Source of the DNA: Alkalihalobacillus bogoriensis ATCC BAA-922
Lineage (GTDB): Bacteria > Bacillota > Bacilli > Bacillales > Bacillaceae_F
NCBI RefSeq assembly: GCF_000621445.1
Contig: NZ_JHYI01000006.1
Coordinates: forward strand, 1 to 64,000
Direction of reading: 5' to 3'
DNA: 64,000 nucleotides
Shown: positions 7,494 to 16,424 of the stretch, one piece after another
Position numbering within the stretch: position 1 is the first letter of the stretch
How the letters are laid out: every line of letters starts with the position of its first letter
Program-made: the position numbers and the translations under genes
Notes under the pieces: model-generated
What the model was told of the DNA's origin: nothing
The model's database searches: none
The model's input: the letters and a program-made list of their open reading frames with translations, nothing else

Positions 7494-8998
7494 TGCTTAT
7501 TGTACATGAGGTTGAGCGCTTTTTCTTTTACTTCTTCATTCGTCCCCATATGCCGAATCGCAAAATCATGTTCTCCCATTTTATCATTTGGCACTAAATG
7601 AATCTGATACCCTAATGACTGCTCTAGCCAAAGAAGATGCTCATTTTTTTCTCCACGAATGACGCGATCCACTTGTGGTGGTAATTCCACTAACATCGCT
7701 TCCTCATCCATGTTCCGATATTCAAACAATGTCCGCTCAATACGATAAGCCTGGGCTTCATTGGATAAAACCGTCCCCTTCCCTGCACAAGTAGGACATG
7801 GCTTTGATAAGCTATCATGCAAGTTTTGTCTGATTTTTTTCCTTGTCATTTCTACTAACCCAAGACCTGTTAGCCCCATCACATTTGTTTTCGTTCGATC
7901 TTGCTGTAACGCTTTTGTAAACGCATGTAACACCTGTCTCTTATCATCCTCATCACGCATATCGATAAAATCAATGATGATAATACCAGAAATATCTCGA
8001 AGTCGCAGTTGCCGCGCAATTTCTTTTGCTGCTTCGATATTTGTCCGTCTTACCGTATCTTGCAAATTGCTTTTGCCCGTAAACTTACCTGTATTCACAT
8101 CAATGACCGTTAATGCTTCTGTTTGGTCAATCATAATATAAGCTCCATTTTTTAACCATACTTGACGACGCAATGCTTTTTCTAGCTCTTTTTCAATCCC
8201 ATATTTTGAGAAAATATTTTCTTTTTCCCGGTAATAAACCAATTCTGTTTCGAGATGACGGTAAGGTTCTAGCAATTCTTTTAATCGTTCATAATCTTTT
8301 TTACTATCAATGATAATTTCTGAAACATCGTCAAAGGAAAAGTCTCTTACAATACGCTCGAGTAATCCAGTATCTTGATGAATTAATGCTGGTGGTGGAA
8401 GCGTCTTTCCTTCTTTCCAAATGTCTAGCCAAAACTTCCGTAAAAATTGAAGGTCTTCATTAATCGTTTCTTCATTAAGACCTTCACAAACGGTGCGAAT
8501 AATCATTCCTTCTTGGCCTTCTAAGAGAGAGTCACCTATTTTCCGGAGACGCTCCCGTTCTTCTTCTGATTTCATCCTTCTTGACACGCCTACATATCCA
8601 CCTTGTGGCATATACACAATATATCGACCTGGAAAAGAAACCACTCCAGTTAATCTCGGGCCTTTCGTACCAAAACCTTCCTTTGTGACTTGAACAAGTA
8701 ATTCTTCCCCTTTAGAAACAAACTCAGAAATACTTTTCTTTTTTTTCACTTCTTCTTCCTCTTCTGATAAATGGAAAGAAAGAAGGTCATCCCGGTAAAG
8801 AAACCCATTTTTATCACGCCCTATATTAACAAATGCAGCCTGCATACCAGGCAATACATTGACAACTCTTCCTTTATACACATTCGCTACTACACGATCT
8901 TCAACTGACCGTTCAATTAATAGTTCCACGACCCGATCATGTTCCAAAATCGCTGCTCTTCGTTCAGTAGTCGCCATATTAAAAACTATTCTTTTCAA
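7490..8998 (-). CDS. rng: Ribonuclease G/E family endoribonuclease
   Basis: Single-strand-specific endoribonuclease of the RNase E/G family, 502 residues. An S1-type RNA-binding domain occupies about residues 38-125 (VANVYKGRVVNVLPGMQAAFVNIG). The catalytic metal-binding aspartates are in VIDVNTGKFTG and IIIIDFIDM, and the zinc-link CPTCAGKG near residue 405 supports dimerisation. The start is a TTG preceded by GGTGAG. B. subtilis 168 lacks an RNase G, whereas many other Bacillaceae have one in this place upstream of rplU. Confidence 0.92.
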   Translation of the reverse strand: MKRIVFNMATTERRAAILEHDRVVELLIERSVEDRVVANVYKGRVVNVLPGMQAAFVNIGRDKNGFLYRDDLLSFHLSEEEEEVKKKKSISEFVSKGEELLVQVTKEGFGTKGPRLTGVVSFPGRYIVYMPQGGYVGVSRRMKSEEERERLRKIGDSLLEGQEGMIIRTVCEGLNEETINEDLQFLRKFWLDIWKEGKTLPPPALIHQDTGLLERIVRDFSFDDVSEIIIDSKKDYERLKELLEPYRHLETELVYYREKENIFSKYGIEKELEKALRRQVWLKNGAYIMIDQTEALTVIDVNTGKFTGKSNLQDTVRRTNIEAAKEIARQLRLRDISGIIIIDFIDMRDEDDKRQVLHAFTKALQQDRTKTNVMGLTGLGLVEMTRKKIRQNLHDSLSKPCPTCAGKGTVLSNEAQAYRIERTLFEYRNMDEEAMLVELPPQVDRVIRGEKNEHLLWLEQSLGYQIHLVPNDKMGEHDFAIRHMGTNEEVKEKALNLMYNKH

Positions 8999-9209
8999 AA
9001 TCTTATCTCACCGCTTTCAACACTCTATTCCTCCATCATACCATGAACTTGTCTTTATTTTACGCAAAACATGGTGATACCAAACGATTTTCTTTTGACT
9101 TTATCCGACTTTTTTCCTTTTTTTAACCAAATTCCGACAAAATAAATTGATAATTTCTCAACAAAACGTTAATATTATCTTAACGAAACTTAATACTTTG
9201 GGGGTATTT

Positions 9210-9578
9210 ATGAGCACAGAGCCATGTGTTTACGTTATTGAAGAAGAACCTGCCCATTCAATGCTATTATCCTATCATATAGAAAAACTAGGATTTACAG
9301 TGAAGCAGTTTGAATCGGCTACTGCGTTTTTTAGTTCTTCGCCATCAGCTGTTCATTATGTGATTGCTAGTGATAATCTTTCTGATATGGACAATCTTAC
9401 TTTTTGTACAAAAATAAAAGATACATACCAGAAAGCGCAATTATTAATTACGACCACAAGCACAAAAGGGAAAACCTGTACAAGCTGCCAAGATATTAAT
9501 CATATTTATAAGCCTTTTTCTATCCAAACATTATATGAAGTTATTAGTAACACATTTAAAATCCCCGTTACGAAATAA
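9210..9578 (+). CDS. Stand-alone response-regulator receiver domain
   Basis: A 122-residue receiver-domain protein with no output domain. The start MSTEPCVYVIEEEP follows GGGGG with a good spacer; an earlier ATG at 9147 lacks a binding site. It keeps an acidic cluster after the first strand (EEE, 11-13), the phospho-acceptor in IASDNLSDMD (Asp55), a Thr run at the end of strand 4 and the lysine of YKPF. It is one of the few + strand genes here and faces rng. Partner kinase unknown; it might be a Spo0F-like relay or a connector. Confidence 0.75.
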   Translation: MSTEPCVYVIEEEPAHSMLLSYHIEKLGFTVKQFESATAFFSSSPSAVHYVIASDNLSDMDNLTFCTKIKDTYQKAQLLITTTSTKGKTCTSCQDINHIYKPFSIQTLYEVISNTFKIPVTK

Positions 9579-9579
9579 A

Positions 9580-9611
9580 AACGTTGCCTACACAAGTAAG
9601 CAACGTTTCTT
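9580..9611. terminator. Bidirectional terminator, receiver gene / spoIVFB
   Basis: AACGTTGC pairs with GCAACGTT around an inner CTAC/GTAA stem. It is followed by TTTCTTTT on + and TTTTTATTT on -. It lies between the convergent ends of the receiver gene and spoIVFB and probably serves both. Confidence 0.85.
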
Positions 9612-10475
9612 TTATCCAAATTTAATAATGTCTTTTAATGAATGGTGAAGCTTATTTTCATGAAAATAAGCTTGTAATACTTCGGATTCTTTAATGACTT
9701 TCCGCTCATCATTTTCCCCTTTTATGACTATAAAATGGTCGTGGCCTCTTCGAAACATCTTTACGACATCTCGAACCGATACAGAGTATGGGACGGAAAG
9801 ATGTTGCTGTCTCGCACCTGTTATTTTTCCATTTAATCGGTCAAGCAAAAACCTCATAAAAACAAAATGCCGTTGTTTCCACTCTAAATAATTCGAAATA
9901 CATAAGAAAGATAAGACAACCCATAAATTTAAATGAAACGGGACATTGACATAGCTAATAATCGCAACGACACAAAGAATAAATACAGAGCTATATATAG
10001 CTAGTTTTTGCGCTTGTTCAAAAGGAAAATAATAGGAAATAACTAAATTTAATAATCGACCACCATCTAGTGGCCAAATCGGCAATAAATTAAAACAAGC
10101 AATCATCACATTATGCGTGACGAACATCTCGTGATCCCCGACTGTCCAAAAATCAAATTGAACAAGAAAAAAAGAAACTGCGATTAACCATACATGCTGA
10201 AGCGGACCCGCAATTATAACAAAAAACTCTTCTTTAAAAGGACGATTACTACTCTCATTCATTTCTGCTACTCCACCAAATGGTAACAGTTCAATTTTTT
10301 GAATTTTCCATTTAAAATAGTGAGCCGTGCCGGCATGTCCTAACTCATGAATAAGGACAATAAGAAATACCATGAGAACTTCACGAAAATACCCCGTTAT
10401 AATTCCGATTCCTAGAACAAACCAGAAAAATGGACTTATCTTTATTTTTTTTACTAGCCCAATCACATCAGTCAA
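9612..10475 (-). CDS. spoIVFB: SpoIVFB, intramembrane protease for pro-sigma-K
   Basis: Site-2-type zinc protease of the mother-cell membrane that cleaves pro-sigma-K during sporulation. The 287-residue product has HELGH at residues 43-47 and the third ligand Asp137 in WPLDGGRLL; as I recall, H43, H47 and D137 are the catalytic residues of B. subtilis SpoIVFB. About six membrane segments are followed by a C-terminal CBS-like domain from about residue 195 (VSVRDVVKMFRRGHDHFIVI). The start is a TTG overlapping the spoIVFA stop by 8 bp with no strong binding site, which suggests translational coupling; the exact start is uncertain. Confidence 0.93.
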   Translation of the reverse strand: MTDVIGLVKKIKISPFFWFVLGIGIITGYFREVLMVFLIVLIHELGHAGTAHYFKWKIQKIELLPFGGVAEMNESSNRPFKEEFFVIIAGPLQHVWLIAVSFFLVQFDFWTVGDHEMFVTHNVMIACFNLLPIWPLDGGRLLNLVISYYFPFEQAQKLAIYSSVFILCVVAIISYVNVPFHLNLWVVLSFLCISNYLEWKQRHFVFMRFLLDRLNGKITGARQQHLSVPYSVSVRDVVKMFRRGHDHFIVIKGENDERKVIKESEVLQAYFHENKLHHSLKDIIKFG

Positions 10476-11256
10476 ACGATATCACGTCAATGGGGTCAAT
10501 ATACTTATCTCCTTGCTTTAAGGCAAAATAATAAATTCCTTTTTCTGCTTGTTCATTGCTCGATACCTTCCCAATTTCACTTCCTGATGTCACCGTATCA
10601 TATAATTGGACATCGACATCACTTAACATTCCGTACCATGATTCTCCTTCATCATCGTAATGCCTAATCCCAATTGTTTTTCCTAAGTTGTCTTCTTCAC
10701 CAACAAAAATGACGACACCTGACTTAACAGCTTCTACCTTTTTATCTTTCCCTGTTTCGACTAAAATGCCTCGTCCATTTTGTTGAAAGCTTTCGGTCAC
10801 AACACCCGAAGCAGGGACTGCATAGGCTAATTGGGGTGTTTCTTCAACATCATGTAAGGCCATATCGTTTTCATACGGCAGTAGTGCAAGCGGTCTGCCA
10901 AACTGATTTTCATACCAATTGGCAATTGCTGAAAATTGAAGTTCTTGTTCATACGAATTTTGTATAAAGGTTCTTGCTCCATCTAATGCTTGAGACTGGT
11001 TGCTAAATAAAATAGCAGTTCCTAAAAATAATAGAACAGCAATCATCGAGCGCAGCATAAACCATTCTTTATTAAATAATCTTTCTTGTTTATCCTCTTG
11101 CTTTTCCTGATACACATAAAAATCCGGTTCATCCCGTGCTTCATCATGCCTGTCATAGATTAATGGTGCTGAACGTTCTTTTCGTTTAACATTACCATGA
11201 GCATCTCTTCTCCTATTTTCTATTTTCCTTCTTACTTTTTCCAATCGTTTATCCAT
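10468..11256 (-). CDS. spoIVFA: SpoIVFA, regulator of SpoIVFB
   Basis: Membrane protein that scaffolds and inhibits SpoIVFB until the forespore signalling protease SpoIVB cleaves it. The 262-residue product has a basic cytosolic N-terminus, one membrane segment (MLRSMIAVLLFLGTAILF, near residue 79-96) and an extracytoplasmic M23/LytM-like domain (GRGILVETGKDKKVEAVKSG..., IGIRHYDDEGESWYG). The metal ligands of active M23 peptidases are not evident, fitting a non-enzymatic role. The start MDKRLEKVRRK follows GGGGGAAGAG. Confidence 0.92.
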   Translation of the reverse strand: MDKRLEKVRRKIENRRRDAHGNVKRKERSAPLIYDRHDEARDEPDFYVYQEKQEDKQERLFNKEWFMLRSMIAVLLFLGTAILFSNQSQALDGARTFIQNSYEQELQFSAIANWYENQFGRPLALLPYENDMALHDVEETPQLAYAVPASGVVTESFQQNGRGILVETGKDKKVEAVKSGVVIFVGEEDNLGKTIGIRHYDDEGESWYGMLSDVDVQLYDTVTSGSEIGKVSSNEQAEKGIYYFALKQGDKYIDPIDVISFD

Positions 11257-11367
11257 CTCTTCCCCCATCCTTTTACAAAAAGTCACGTTTGTTGATTAAT
11301 AGATCATATGACTTGTCCTCTTATGTTATGCCATATTAAGATAGAGAAAAGTAAAGGAGGAGAAAAA

Positions 11368-11970
11368 ATGAATGAAAGCGTAACAGGAATTGTATTAGCT
11401 GGAGGGCGTTCTACAAGATTCGGACAGCCCAAAGCGCTTGAATTATATAAAGGGAAACCTTTTTATCAATATTCTATCGACGCCATCTCTCCTTTTTGTT
11501 CAAACATTGTCATTATCGCGCACCCTGAAATTAAAGAAAAAATAGAAACTTCTGCTTCTAATTTTGTCATATGTGATGATAAACAGTATCAAGGAAACGG
11601 TCCCTTAGCAGGAATATGGACAGGCATGCAAAAAAAGAGCGCCTGGTACATGGTCGCTCCTTGTGACACCCCTTTGCTTGATTCTACGATTTATAAAACA
11701 CTTTGTTCTATCGTTGCCAGTAACGAAGAACTTGATGCGATCATACCGGTAATTAAAGAAATAAGACAACCACTCATCGGCATGTATAATCGACGTTGCC
11801 TCCCTTTTATCGAACAATTATTACAACAACAAATATATAAAGTCGGAGCTTTATTACAACGAGTGTCTGTCCTTACAGTTTCTGAGGAGGCATTTTTAGA
11901 AGATGATGCATTTATGAACATCAATACGAAAGCTCAATTTGAACGATTATTGAACAAAAGAAACGAGTGA
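11368..11970 (+). CDS. mobA: Molybdenum cofactor guanylyltransferase MobA
   Basis: Attaches GMP to molybdopterin to form the bis-MGD cofactor needed by the nitrate reductase encoded nearby. The 200-residue product has the nucleotide-binding signature LAGGRSTRFGQPKAL at residues 9-23 and the metal-site region VAPCDTPLL. The start MNESVTGIVLAGG follows AAAGGAGGAG. It is divergent from spoIVFA and opens the nitrate/Moco block that separates minD from spoIVFA. Confidence 0.93.
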   Translation: MNESVTGIVLAGGRSTRFGQPKALELYKGKPFYQYSIDAISPFCSNIVIIAHPEIKEKIETSASNFVICDDKQYQGNGPLAGIWTGMQKKSAWYMVAPCDTPLLDSTIYKTLCSIVASNEELDAIIPVIKEIRQPLIGMYNRRCLPFIEQLLQQQIYKVGALLQRVSVLTVSEEAFLEDDAFMNINTKAQFERLLNKRNE

Positions 11971-11985
11971 ATGAATTGGGCTCCA

Positions 11986-12816
11986 TTATTTCCAATGTGG
12001 CGGGCGAGATAAGGAACTTGGGAGCTTTGTTTCGCGATCACCTATCGCTGCATTCACTTGGACTTGTGTTAAAAACAAACTTCCCCTTAAATCAGCTCCA
12101 CAAATATTAGTATCGCGAAAATCAGCTCCAATTAAATCAGCTTCGCGTAAATTCGCTTTTTGTAAATTGGCTGCTATAAAAAGTGCACCACGTAAATTGA
12201 GACCTTGTAAATTCGCTTTTTGTAAGTTGGCCCCTATGAAATCTCGCCGTTTTTCAATACGAGACATGTTTTTTGGGGAAACTTGTTTTCTTGCTTTTTC
12301 ACGAATTAGAACACTCGCTTCAAGTAGCAATGGATTTACCTTTTTTCTATGGGCACTAATATCAAAATCTAGTAACTGCAATCCTGGTAGATTGCTAATT
12401 TGTTCTGTCTTTTCAAGCATAGTTTTTAGCTGTGAAAAAAGTAAATAGGCTTCTTTATGAGCTAGCGCTTCTTGTAAGTAGGCGAGCATTTCATGAAGTT
12501 GATGCATAATCGGAAAGACTTGAAACATTTCTTTTGCAATAGCCGGGTTATCTTGCCATGTTATATTTGCATATGTTTGTTGTGATACTTTTTGCCCTGC
12601 ACCAAAACATTCAAACACCGTACAGCCTTTAAATTGTTTCTCTCTTAAAGTAGAATGAATGTCACAGCGATAATCAGTTTGTAAATGAGAACAAGGAACT
12701 CCACTGTCTTTATCAATGGGAAAATCGGCTGATTTCGCATATGGTAAAGCAACACAGCATAGGCCAAAGCATTGTTCACAATCAGCTTGTAACGGATTTG
12801 CGAAGCGTGTTGACAT
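11986..12816 (-). CDS. Pentapeptide-repeat protein with N-terminal Cys cluster
   Basis: A 276-residue protein in two parts. Residues 13-70 hold a cysteine cluster (CEQCFGLCC, C43 of VPCSHL, C51 of YRCDIH, C65 of GCTVFEC) that looks like a metal or FeS site. Residues ~195-255 hold about eleven A(N/D)LxxA pentapeptides (GANLQKANLQGLNLRGA..., EADLIGADFRDTN), which form a right-handed quadrilateral helix in known structures. The mix may make it a redox- or metal-related protein, but no function can be given. It converges on mobA. Confidence 0.8.
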   Translation of the reverse strand: MSTRFANPLQADCEQCFGLCCVALPYAKSADFPIDKDSGVPCSHLQTDYRCDIHSTLREKQFKGCTVFECFGAGQKVSQQTYANITWQDNPAIAKEMFQVFPIMHQLHEMLAYLQEALAHKEAYLLFSQLKTMLEKTEQISNLPGLQLLDFDISAHRKKVNPLLLEASVLIREKARKQVSPKNMSRIEKRRDFIGANLQKANLQGLNLRGALFIAANLQKANLREADLIGADFRDTNICGADLRGSLFLTQVQVNAAIGDRETKLPSSLSRPPHWK

Positions 12817-12860
12817 TTGATCAATCCTTTGTACATTTTTTTATGTAATCCATACTCTTA

Positions 12861-13039
12861 CGGACATCTGTTCCGTTATTCATGTTAAAAATAGCTGTTT
12901 TCAAAAGCTTTCGGACATTCGTTCCGTTATTTGCAAATATAAGGTGAAATTTTTAAGATGGAGGTAGAAATAACGGAACAGATGTCCGTTCAGGTGAAAA
13001 AACAACGGAAATTACTATGCATAGCGGAACCTATGTCCG
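12861..13039. repeat. Four-hairpin repeat element A2 (51/62/51 spacing)
   Basis: Direct 15-mers start at 12861 (CGGACATCTGTTCCG) and 12912 (CGGACATTCGTTCCG). Inverted ones start at 12974 (CGGAACAGATGTCCG) and 13025 (CGGAACCTATGTCCG). The spacing equals that of A1 and A3 although the sequence between the copies is different. The loop of copy 1 is exactly complementary to that of copy 3. It fills the gap between the pentapeptide gene and the MOSC gene. Confidence 0.88.
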
Positions 13040-13096
13040 TTGCAGTTTTCCCAAGCTTTTTTAAGTGATGCATTAACCGATTACACTCAGATTCAT

Positions 13097-13735
13097 TTAC
13101 TGATTTATTCGTTTCTTAAATTGTTTTTTCCAGCTTTCAGACAATTCGTTGACTTCAATAATTTCCTTTATCGCCTCTTTATTCGGATGAGCACCATACA
13201 TAAGTTCATTAGCTTGTTCAAGTGTTGGATATGTTAGGTTTGTTTCCACCCGCTCAAAAGAATGATTTATTGTGAATGTTCCTTCTTGTAACACGCGAAA
13301 ATAAAATCCTGTATATCCTGTTTCACGAACCCATACAGGCATTTTTGGTTGTTCATGTTTTAACCCTAATTTAAAACATGGCTGTCGTGGTTGACTAACT
13401 TGGAGGAGAACATCATTTACTTTAAAAATGTCTCCGATGCGAATTTCTTTTTCAGTTGTCCCTTGTAATGTGATATTTTCACCAAAGGCAGAAAATGATA
13501 ATGACTTGTCCAACTTTTCTTCCCAAAAGGAGTAATGCTCAAAAAAATAAGCACATATCGCCTTATCTGGTCCCCCATGGTTCTTCAAATCGGCTTGGGC
13601 ATCCCCTTCAATTCCTAACAACGAGACATTCGCACTCGAAATCGTTGATTTTTCGATGGCAGAAGAGGCTACTTTATCGTTTTGTTTTAACGACTTAACA
13701 TCCCCGATTGCAATCGCTTTTATCGCTACATTCAT
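13097..13735 (-). CDS. MOSC-domain protein (YiiM-like)
   Basis: MOSC proteins bind the molybdenum cofactor and act in Moco sulfuration or in reductase systems for N-hydroxylated compounds. The 212-residue product starts at MNVAIKAIAIGDVKSL behind AGAGGTG. It has the MOSC core GIEGDAQADLKNHGGPDKAICAY, the GENIT motif and the conserved cysteine in SQPRQPCFKLG, plus a C-terminal helical region. It sits at the end of the nitrate reductase genes, in keeping with a Moco role; substrate unknown. Confidence 0.88.
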   Translation of the reverse strand: MNVAIKAIAIGDVKSLKQNDKVASSAIEKSTISSANVSLLGIEGDAQADLKNHGGPDKAICAYFFEHYSFWEEKLDKSLSFSAFGENITLQGTTEKEIRIGDIFKVNDVLLQVSQPRQPCFKLGLKHEQPKMPVWVRETGYTGFYFRVLQEGTFTINHSFERVETNLTYPTLEQANELMYGAHPNKEAIKEIIEVNELSESWKKQFKKRINQ

Positions 13736-13771
13736 TTCGTTCACCTCTTCTTCTCTTTTTTCATTTTTCAA

Positions 13772-13816
13772 ACAGAAAAAAGAGTACACTTTTGTAAAGT
13801 ATACCCTTTTTTCTGT
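13772..13816 (-). terminator. nasC terminator
   Basis: ACAGAAAAAAG (13772-13782) pairs perfectly with CTTTTTTCTGT (13806-13816) and the stem continues inward as GTATAC/GTACTC. It lies just behind the nasC stop and before the MOSC start, so the MOSC gene probably has its own promoter. Confidence 0.75.
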
Positions 13817-13823
13817 GTAAATT

Positions 13824-15998
13824 CTATCCAGTTAGCACTTTATACTTTTTCTCTTCTTCCTTTTGTTGCTGATGAACAGGACGTATGGCAACTGCACTTA
13901 CTTTAAATTCAGGCATACGACAGACAGGATCTAAAGCAGGGCTTGTGACACGGTTAATCGATTGAATGTCTCCCCAATGAAATGGCACGAAAATCGTATC
14001 TTCTCGTATCCCTTCAGAATAACGACTTTTCACAATCGCTGTTCCACGTACTGACTCGATTCGGATTAGCTTTCCTTCTTCAATTCCATATTTCTTCGCT
14101 GTATTCGGATGGATTTCTACAAACGCATCAAGACTCCGCTGGAGGAGATCTTGACTTCTTCTCGTTTGAACACCTGTCAAATAATGCTCCATAACCCGTC
14201 CAGTTGTTAATACTAACGGATATTTTTTTGAAGGGGCTTCTTTTGGATATTGGAACTCTAGATTTGTGAATGAGGCTAAGGAATCTGTTGTCATAAACGA
14301 AGATTCAAATAAACGTTTTGTTCCATTGTCCTCTTCTTTTGGACATGGCCAAAACACACCTTTTTCTTCTTTAATTCGCTCATAGGTGATGCCGTAATAA
14401 TCGGCGACACCGCCTTTACTTGCTAGACGAAGTTCATTAAAAATATCTTCTGCAGACTTATAAGAAAACCATTTTTCTTTTCCTAATGCCCTCCCGAGTT
14501 CACATAAAATAGTCCAATCATGTTTAACGTCTTGTGGTGCTTTTCGTTCGGCTTCACGGAAAACAACACGTCCTTCTAAATTTGTCATCGTACCTTCATC
14601 TTCTAAATAAGATGTGCACGGTAAAATAATATCAGCCATTTTTGCTGTTTCAGAAATAAACATATCTACGACAACTAAAAAGTCTAACTTCTCCAGTGCC
14701 TTTTGGACAAATAAGCTGTTTGGAGTAGAAACGATCGGATTGGATGCCATAACAAATAACGCTTTAATTTCTTCTTCATCAATCTTCTCCATCATTTCAT
14801 ACGCAGAAACGCCTTTACGTGGTAATTCAGATTCATCAACTTCCCATACTGAAGCAATATATTTACGATGTTCATCGTTTTCAATCGAACGATATCCTGG
14901 AAGCTGGTCTGCTTTTTGTCCGTGCTCTCTTCCACCTTGCCCGTTTCCTTGCCCTGTAATCGCACCATAACCACAGGCATGCTTTCCAATTTTCCCTGTC
15001 ACTAACACAAGGTTTAAAAATTGTCGCACATTTTGGTGGCCGCTTGCATGTTGCTCCACACCTCGTGCGGTAAAGACCATCCCAGTTTCTGCTTTTCCAT
15101 ACTCTCTTGCAGCTTTTTCGATATCAGCTTGGGATATGCCAGTTTCTTTTTCAATCATAGCTAACGATACGGTTTTGATTTGCTCTTTCACTTCAGCAAA
15201 TCCTTTTGTTCGTTCCTGAACAAATGAATGATCAACAAAATCTTCCTCAATAATCACTTTTAACATTCCAATGACGACATTGGCATCCATCCCTGGTTTC
15301 ACTTTCAAATGCAAATCAGCTAGTTTCGTCGTCGCTGTTTCGCGAGGATCAATGGCGATAATGAAAGCACCATTCTTTTTCGCCTTTCGGAAATACGGCA
15401 TCATCGTCGGCTGACATTCAGCTATATTCGTTCCTGCTAAAATAATACATTTAGCGTCAGCAATTTCCGATAACCCATTTGTTATCCCACGATCTATTCC
15501 AAACACAGCCACTTGTGCAGAAGCCGCAGCACTCATGCAAAACCGACCATTATAATCAATATATTTTGTCCCTAGTCCAACTCTAGCAAATTTTCCTAAT
15601 AAGTAGGCTTCTTCATTTGTTAAAGAGCCACCACCATAAACCCCAATCGAATCCTTTCCATATTCCTCTTGCAAGTCTCGCCACTTTTCCGCTATGACTT
15701 CTAACGCAAGCTCCCACGAAACACTAACAAACTCTCCATCAATATTCACAACAGGTGTTTTTAATCGTTCCCCATTAATAACATGCTGATGAGCAAAGAG
15801 ACCTTTCATACATAATCTTCCTTCTGAAGTGGGGTCTTGTTTATTCGGCTTTGCCTTAAAACGATTACGTTTCACGATTCGTTCTTCAATGAGTTCCATT
15901 GAGCATTGCATACTACAATAAGGACAGCGTGCCTGTAAAATCGCTTCTGAGCTTTCTTTCATTTGCTTTTCTCTGAAATATTTAATGAGATCGCTCAT
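13824..15998 (-). CDS. nasC: Assimilatory nitrate reductase catalytic subunit NasC
   Basis: Reduces nitrate to nitrite at a bis-MGD molybdenum centre in the cytoplasm. The 724-residue product starts at MSDLIKYFREKQ behind AAAGGAGG. It has the 4Fe-4S site C25-x2-C28-x3-C32 and C63 (GRLCMKG), then the molybdopterin oxidoreductase domain (NGRFCMSAAA near the Mo site) and the C-terminal molydopterin-dinucleotide-binding domain from about residue 605 (LVLTTGRVMEHYLTGVQTRRS). No twin-arginine signal is present, so it is cytosolic. It is last in nirB-nirD-nasC. The electron-transfer partner NasB of B. subtilis is not in the window. Confidence 0.9.
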   Translation of the reverse strand: MSDLIKYFREKQMKESSEAILQARCPYCSMQCSMELIEERIVKRNRFKAKPNKQDPTSEGRLCMKGLFAHQHVINGERLKTPVVNIDGEFVSVSWELALEVIAEKWRDLQEEYGKDSIGVYGGGSLTNEEAYLLGKFARVGLGTKYIDYNGRFCMSAAASAQVAVFGIDRGITNGLSEIADAKCIILAGTNIAECQPTMMPYFRKAKKNGAFIIAIDPRETATTKLADLHLKVKPGMDANVVIGMLKVIIEEDFVDHSFVQERTKGFAEVKEQIKTVSLAMIEKETGISQADIEKAAREYGKAETGMVFTARGVEQHASGHQNVRQFLNLVLVTGKIGKHACGYGAITGQGNGQGGREHGQKADQLPGYRSIENDEHRKYIASVWEVDESELPRKGVSAYEMMEKIDEEEIKALFVMASNPIVSTPNSLFVQKALEKLDFLVVVDMFISETAKMADIILPCTSYLEDEGTMTNLEGRVVFREAERKAPQDVKHDWTILCELGRALGKEKWFSYKSAEDIFNELRLASKGGVADYYGITYERIKEEKGVFWPCPKEEDNGTKRLFESSFMTTDSLASFTNLEFQYPKEAPSKKYPLVLTTGRVMEHYLTGVQTRRSQDLLQRSLDAFVEIHPNTAKKYGIEEGKLIRIESVRGTAIVKSRYSEGIREDTIFVPFHWGDIQSINRVTSPALDPVCRMPEFKVSAVAIRPVHQQQKEEEKKYKVLTG

Positions 15999-16082
15999 CA
16001 AGAAACCTCCTTTCCTATTCTGTGTTTCTTGCTCGTTCGTAGGAAGAGACAAGGTAAGCTGTTCTTACCTTGTCTTATCTTC

Positions 16083-16406
16083 TTATATTGTAATAAATAC
16101 ATCCTCGGCTTCGACAGTTACTTGATATGTCTTCACACAGCCGTCATCAGGTTTTTGGACTTCACCACTATCTAAATCGATTTTCCAATCATGAAGTGGA
16201 CAAAACACATGCTCTCCACTGACAATCCCTTGAGATAACGGGCCATTTTTGTGTGGACAACGATTTTCTACTGCACGCATTTTCCCATTAGATAAACGGA
16301 AAATCGCAATATGATGTTCGCCAATTATAACTTCTTTCCCAACCTTTACTGGATAATCTGTCACTTTCCCAATGTTCACTTTTTTAGCTTCTTTCGTTGT
16401 GTTCAT
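16083..16406 (-). CDS. nirD: Nitrite reductase small subunit NirD (NasE)
   Basis: Rieske-type subunit of NADH-dependent assimilatory nitrite reductase. The 107-residue product has the [2Fe-2S] ligands CPHKNGPL and CPLHDW in the usual C-x-H...C-x2-H pattern. The start is the second ATG, 8 nt behind GGGGG; the first ATG, two codons earlier, is too close to the binding site. It starts 18 bp after nirB. Confidence 0.95.
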   Translation of the reverse strand: MNTTKEAKKVNIGKVTDYPVKVGKEVIIGEHHIAIFRLSNGKMRAVENRCPHKNGPLSQGIVSGEHVFCPLHDWKIDLDSGEVQKPDDGCVKTYQVTVEAEDVFITI

Positions 16407-16424
16407 ACACATAACCCCCTTAAA

